From Plantago major (taxonomy: Eukaryota > Streptophyta > Magnoliopsida > Lamiales > Plantaginaceae): a stretch of DNA of 64,000 bases. The translations under genes and the position numbers were made by a program. This document shows positions 59,943 through 64,000 of this stretch, in pieces. Position 1 is the stretch's first letter; each line of letters begins with the position of its first letter. The notes beneath the pieces are model-generated. The model searched no databases. It was given only the letters and a program-made list of their open reading frames with translations, and was not told where the DNA came from. Where the stretch lies: positions 42,727,431-42,791,430 of the forward strand of contig CM048842.1 in assembly GCA_026545765.1 (NCBI GenBank), in the 5' to 3' direction.

Positions 59943-60069
59943 TATTATAATAAAAAAAATTATTTTTTTACAGAAACTAAGAATTAACAAAAAAAAATTA
60001 TCAAATACAATTAACTGAAATATTTTTCTAATAAATATTACAAACGAACAAAAAAATTACTTAGAAAAT

Positions 60070-60282
60070 GAAACTTTTCTAGCGTCTTTTGAAGCAAAAA
60101 CATCGATCTATTCTTCCTAATAAACTTCCTCTGCGATATCATTTTCAATTACCATCATCGCTAATCCTTTGAGTCGTTCTTGTGACATTGTAGTGCGTGA
60201 GTAGGATTTCACCAATTTTAATTTGAAAAAACTTATTTCAGCTTCTGCAATATTAACGGGAATTGTTAACAAAATTCTACTA
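60070..60282 (-). pseudogene. hAT transposase C-terminal dimerisation domain fragment
   Basis: The minus strand reads RILLTIPVNIAEAEISFFKL, then KLVKSYSRTTMSQERLKGLA, then MVIENDIAEEVY, a stop, EE, a stop, then IDVFASKDARKVSFS. The LTIPV-ASAE-SFSKLKL-K-Y-RS-M-QERL-LA-L-IE pattern is the hAT dimerisation domain. It has two in-frame stops. The upstream transposase is missing, so the element cannot move itself. Confidence 0.9.
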
Positions 60283-62627
60283 AATGAATGTTATGTATTA
60301 TAACCATCAACTAGCAGTATGCAATAGCAAAACTAAATAATCAAACTACAGTAACAAAATTAATTATAACTAAACTTTTATGTAACAGATAATCAAATAC
60401 TCCAAAGAAAAAATAGTAAGAACTAATCAGTCCGTCTTCAACTTATCAACTAATTCAATGGCATCCCATCTTTAAACAAGTAGTTCTTCGTTTATGCAAG
60501 GATATATAAACAAAAAATTGCAAGAAGAATTCAAGAGAAATATCAAGATATCATAAATTATCTTTAAATTCGCACTCGGACTTCGAAGAATCCTCAATTC
60601 CCAGAGGTTAGAAATAAATACAGTTGTTGTCTTCTAATGGAATAGAATTGAAATTTGGTGGTATATATAATGAAGAATTTATGATGAAGAACTGAAGGAG
60701 GAGTAAACTGCGAGTCTTTAAGCTGATAAACATCTATATACCTGAATCTCAAACGGTGAAACGAAAACAAAAACAAGTCACAACAACCATTTTTCTTCGA
60801 AAGTAGAGGAATTGATTGGAATTTTTCTTCGAAAGCAGAGGAATTGATTGAATGATGATTTAATGCCTGTTGAGAAAAAAATAGGCGTGAAGAAAGAAGA
60901 ATCGGAAAGGCCAGGAAGATAAAAGTGCAAACAAAGAAGAAGATTAAGCCGCCTCTGTTTAATTTCATTTAATGCAAAAACAAATAAAAATTGATGGGCT
61001 AGGGCAGTTGGAACCCTTAAATTTGGGCTGGGGGCTCCTAGCAAAGTGTGGCCCTGTGCGGTTGGGATCACTGCGCCTGTCCAAAGCTGGGCCTGTGTAT
61101 GATGTAATTTGTGCGTGATTGATTGTTATAGTGTTACGAGTTTGTTGTGGAGTTCCAAAAGATTTTTCAGTCATATGACATTTAGAGGATTAAAGATATA
61201 GTTTCTTCATGCCGGCTCACATGGATGTGTGGTATATATGTGTATAGCAGTTTTATGCGTAACATGTATTCGAGTGATTGTTAGATAATCTTGTTCAACT
61301 GGACCGGCCATTCCATGAACAATATGCACTTTGCTAATTTGATAGTCATATAACCTGCCTGCTTATATATGAACCTTTCTGTTGGTTTTCAGTTTAATTA
61401 CAAGCTTAATTGTTAACTAATAGGGCCAACTGATTAACGTTTTACTAGTTTTAGTTTTGAAGAAACCTAGTCCTTGAAAATCACAATTTGTGGTACTGGG
61501 TTGTTAAACTTATTCCTTGAGGTGTAAATTGGTATACAGTTGATGTTTAAACGTTGTTAACAATTGATAGACTTGATTAAGTTATTATGTTTAATCTAAT
61601 GACCCGGCAGTGCGTAATGTTGTGACTAGTAATTATTAGTGAGCTAACATTGCATTCTTGCCATGATTAGTATGATTTATTTTGTATTACTACACTTCTG
61701 ATTGTTTTGCAATTGTTATAATTTGAAGAAGTTGTTGATCAGCTATGGCATGCATTAGAAATCCATGGTTATTGATGTTAATACATTTATCATGTAATGC
61801 AATCACATAGAACCATACATTCATGAGTTGAGTCTAGGAACATGCAATCATGTTAATAAGCTTTTAAGAAGACAAAGATTTCAAGATAAGTAAAGGGGCT
61901 CGTAGGGAAATATTCTGATATTTGTGGCGCAGTTATTAGTTCATGTTCAGCAGATAGGGACCAAGGTCCTGAGGCCGTCAGTTTTTTATATTCAACGGAT
62001 AGGGCCACGAAAGTGACCTGAGGCCGGCAGATAGCCACCATGGCCATGATATGAACCTACGATGCAAGTGAGCTTGCGATCATGTTATATTTTAAGACAT
62101 TTCAAGATAAGTTTCAAGTTTCAAGGTCAAGTTAAGAGTTTTCACGAAGAATCAGTTCAAGTGTTTAGAGTCAAGTCAGGTCTTAGTGTTGCACTGCATT
62201 AAGCAAGACTAAAAGATTTAAAAGACATGAAACATAGAACTTTAGGTCATGGCACGTGCATGGAGCTTGTTCAGCCAGTGGTCACGGCTGACCCCTTTCT
62301 AATTATCAATTTTAGGTATGAAGCTGAGCTATTGGAGTGGAGCGTTGCCAGAGCAGTGATCTTTACCAGAAGCGTTTTTACCATTTTCAAGTTCATGTAC
62401 TTATAGACTTTGTATTTAAGCTTTTATGATTTTATAGTTCCGCTTCATTTTTGACTAGTTCATGAATTATATTTAAGAATTTCCATGCCAAGCATAAAAA
62501 CGCACAAGGCTTCGAACTAAGTTTTTAAATTTTTATAACCCAAGTTCGTTGAATTTATAAGCTCACGAACTAGCGCGAGATACATTTTTCATAATTCGTC
62601 TTTTAAAAATCAGGGCGCTACAACATC

Positions 62628-62849
62628 CCTTGTTGGGAGAAACCTATGCCTTCCGTGACAATACACTGTGACAGTATGTCAGCATTAGGAAGGGCTAAAA
62701 GTAACATGTACAATGGCAAGTCTAGACACATACGTCGTAGACACAAGACCATTAGGCAATTGATCTCTACGGGGGTTATCACTATTGATTACGTGAAATC
62801 AAAGGATAACATTGCGGATCCGCTAACTAAAGCTATACCTAAAGATTAA
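62628..62849 (+). pseudogene. RNase H C-terminus of copia element B
   Basis: After the solo LTR and its duplicated ACATC, the frame resumes with PCWEKPMPSVTIHCDSMSAL, then SRHIRRRHKTIRQL, VITIDYVKSKDNIADPLTKA and IPKD before the stop at 62847-62849. This is the D-SA, RR-H and DNIADPLTK end of copia RNase H. Confidence 0.9.
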
Positions 62850-63506
62850 GTGAGTTGCCTGTCTAGGGGAATGGGCTTAAGACCCACTAATTAAGGAACT
62901 TTGTCGTGTCAACTCAACCATACTGACTGGAGATCCCAAGAATTTGGTTCAATGGGAAAACTAAGCTGTAAAGGACCAGTACGTGCCTCGTGAAGTTTTG
63001 TACTTCGAGGTAAAAGCACTTAGGAACTTTTTGCTCCACCCACGCCATCCCCGTGAAAGACATTAAGTGCTCCTGCAGAAACGGGCGGAGGTTAAGTCAC
63101 TGAACTCTTAATGATCTATGAAGAGATTCTTAATCTCTTTAGCTTACGAGCAGAGCATTGGCAGGATGCTCTTAGAACGAGATCACCTATTTAAGTGTGA
63201 AGTTTAGGCCGCTTCAAACGTAAACACTTAAGAATCCGAGTGAGTCCAAGGCCTTTAATGGATGAAACAATGGAACTAGGCAATAAGGAGAATTATTGTG
63301 TTGATATCATTGTCTTGGTTTACACAAAATGCCGACCGGTTCAAGGCACCACGCCCACCGTGTGGCAAGTAAATTCGATGGTATTCTACTAGGGACGATT
63401 CAATGCCGCTGACAATCGATCCCGATGCAATATGATTTTCCGCCAGAAATTCTGGGCTGGAGCACCCTGAAGTGATGTGAGGATCAATCCTCTGTCATGT
63501 GGGGAT
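62850..63506 (+). other. 3' untranslated region and polypurine tract of element B
   Basis: Non-coding as read. It ends with ATGTGGGGAT directly before the TGTTAG of the 3' LTR; this purine-rich stretch is the likely plus-strand primer. It contains CCGAGTGAGTCC-type short words but no clear ORF. Confidence 0.6.
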
Positions 63507-64000
63507 TGTTAGAATTTTAGTCTACAATGAGGCTAGTCCATGTCTTTGCACCCAAACCAAAGTGGCCCCCACACGTTGGAAATGAAGTTTCCTTGTACGT
63601 GAATAATCTACTATAGTAGTGGATTACATTTGAGAAAGAATTACTAAAATTCATTGAAAGGTGAAAGAGTAATTGAAGCTCAAAGTGTGTTGGTTGGTGC
63701 ATTGAATATGGAATGCCAAGAGTTGGAATGGGAGAAGTCCCACATGGCTAAAATTGAGGAAGAAGGAACTACATAATAGTCCAAGACTTGGGTTAAGAGT
63801 TTGGGCCCTTAGGGGCACCCATGATTTTGGAGGGGGGGGGGGGGGGGGAGGAGCTAGATGCTCCTTCACTTGACCACATGCGCCCGCCTGGCTCCGCCAG
63901 GAGCCGGGCCTGGGTCGAGGGTCGTAGGGTCCGTCGGTTCGCGGGTCGCGGTCTTGACTATAATCTTTTGGGCAAAAAACATATTGTGTTTTGGTTAGGA
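63507..64000 (+). repeat. 3' LTR of element B, cut by the window end
   Basis: The first 494 bp match 43696 onward. Differences include a longer G run (about 63831-63848) and scattered substitutions. The rest of the LTR and the target duplication lie outside the window. Confidence 0.9.

Larger units (their letters stand above)
59683..61095 (-). mobile_element. hAT transposon relic, 1.41 kb, within the solo LTR
   Basis: It starts CAGGGCCGTCTCCGAG and ends CAAAGCTGGGCCTG, imperfect hAT-type termini. TGTATGAT flanks it on both sides (59675-59682 and 61096-61103), a perfect 8-bp duplication. It keeps a piece of a transposase dimerisation domain on the minus strand (60070-60282) and holds a Stowaway MITE near its left end. 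A 33-bp-scale tandem duplication lies near 60793-60850. Confidence 0.95.
59156..62622. mobile_element. solo LTR, 3.47 kb, probably gypsy-type
   Basis: It starts TGTAACAGCCC and ends GGGCGCTACA, the TG...CA plan common in plant gypsy LTRs. ACATC flanks it on both sides (59151-59155 and 62623-62627). Removing it rejoins element B's RNase H in frame. No primer site, polypurine tract or coding region of its own was seen. It includes a hAT relic, so its own length is about 2.05 kb. Near 61946-62045 a GATAGGG...CTGAGGCC module is repeated. The gypsy call is inferred from the termini. Confidence 0.75.
43696..64000 (+). mobile_element. Ty1/copia retrotransposon (element B), split by two insertions and running off the window
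   Basis: The left LTR starts at 43696 and the right LTR at 63507, both with TGTTAGAATTTTAG. Gag, protease, integrase, RT and RNase H follow in copia order. The integrase is split at 46712/57324 by element C and the RNase H at 59155/62623 by a solo LTR. Over the roughly 490 comparable LTR bases I see on the order of a dozen substitutions, more than between element C's LTRs, which agrees with B being the older host. Lineage within copia is not assigned. Stops and changed catalytic residues make it inactive. Confidence 0.9.

Noticed and set aside
60594..61071. Hydrophobic minus-strand frames within the hAT relic
   Set aside because: They contain no recognisable domain and lie in the non-coding 5' part of the relic; tandem duplication and low complexity explain their openness.

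Overview
This window is from the nuclear genome of a flowering plant, probably a eudicot. The evidence is the set of plant-type transposable elements: Ty1/copia elements including two Sirevirus-like ones, a CACTA element, a plant Helitron, an L1-type LINE with a DUF4283-like ORF1, hAT and Stowaway elements, and an endogenous caulimovirid (plant pararetrovirus). I see no intact host gene, no tRNA or rRNA gene and no CRISPR array. The species cannot be told from the sequence alone. The region looks like nested heterochromatic repeat DNA.

Left block, 954-41278. The outer frame appears to be one CACTA element of about 40 kb. Both ends carry CACTACAAGAAAA termini and both are flanked by the trinucleotide CAT. 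Its own DNA is only about 6.7 kb, without a recognisable transposase. It holds a broken reverse-transcriptase-like RNase H fragment (1810-2189) and perhaps other gene pieces. A minus-strand Helitron (5834-34920) sits inside it. The Helitron has a 3' hairpin plus CTAG end, a broken Rep/helicase gene (6075-9415) and a likely 5' TC end. Inside the Helitron, at a TA microsatellite, lie a minus-strand endogenous pararetrovirus (about 10327-16300) and a 16-kb plus-strand Sirevirus-like copia element (16587-32608). A plus-strand LINE (about 36500-41011) interrupts the right subterminal repeats of the CACTA.

Middle, 41279-43695. This is AT-rich DNA with a Stowaway MITE (41504-41759) and a 511-bp hAT-type MITE (42547-43057).

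Right block, 43696 to beyond 64000. A plus-strand copia element has been split twice. A minus-strand Sirevirus-like element (46713-57323, 5-bp duplication CTCCA, LTRs differing by 5 substitutions and one 12-bp unit) cuts its integrase. A 3.47-kb solo LTR (59156-62622, duplication ACATC) cuts its RNase H. The solo LTR holds a hAT relic (59683-61095, 8-bp duplication TGTATGAT), which itself holds a Stowaway MITE.

The genes do not work together as a system. Nearly all coding regions are broken. The most unusual items are the 40-kb nested CACTA; the downstream region of the first Sirevirus, with three phase-0 intron-like breaks and an extra ORF beyond an internal polypurine tract; short words repeated element-wide and specific to each Sirevirus; and indels between the first Sirevirus's LTRs that cluster at CTG/CAG.
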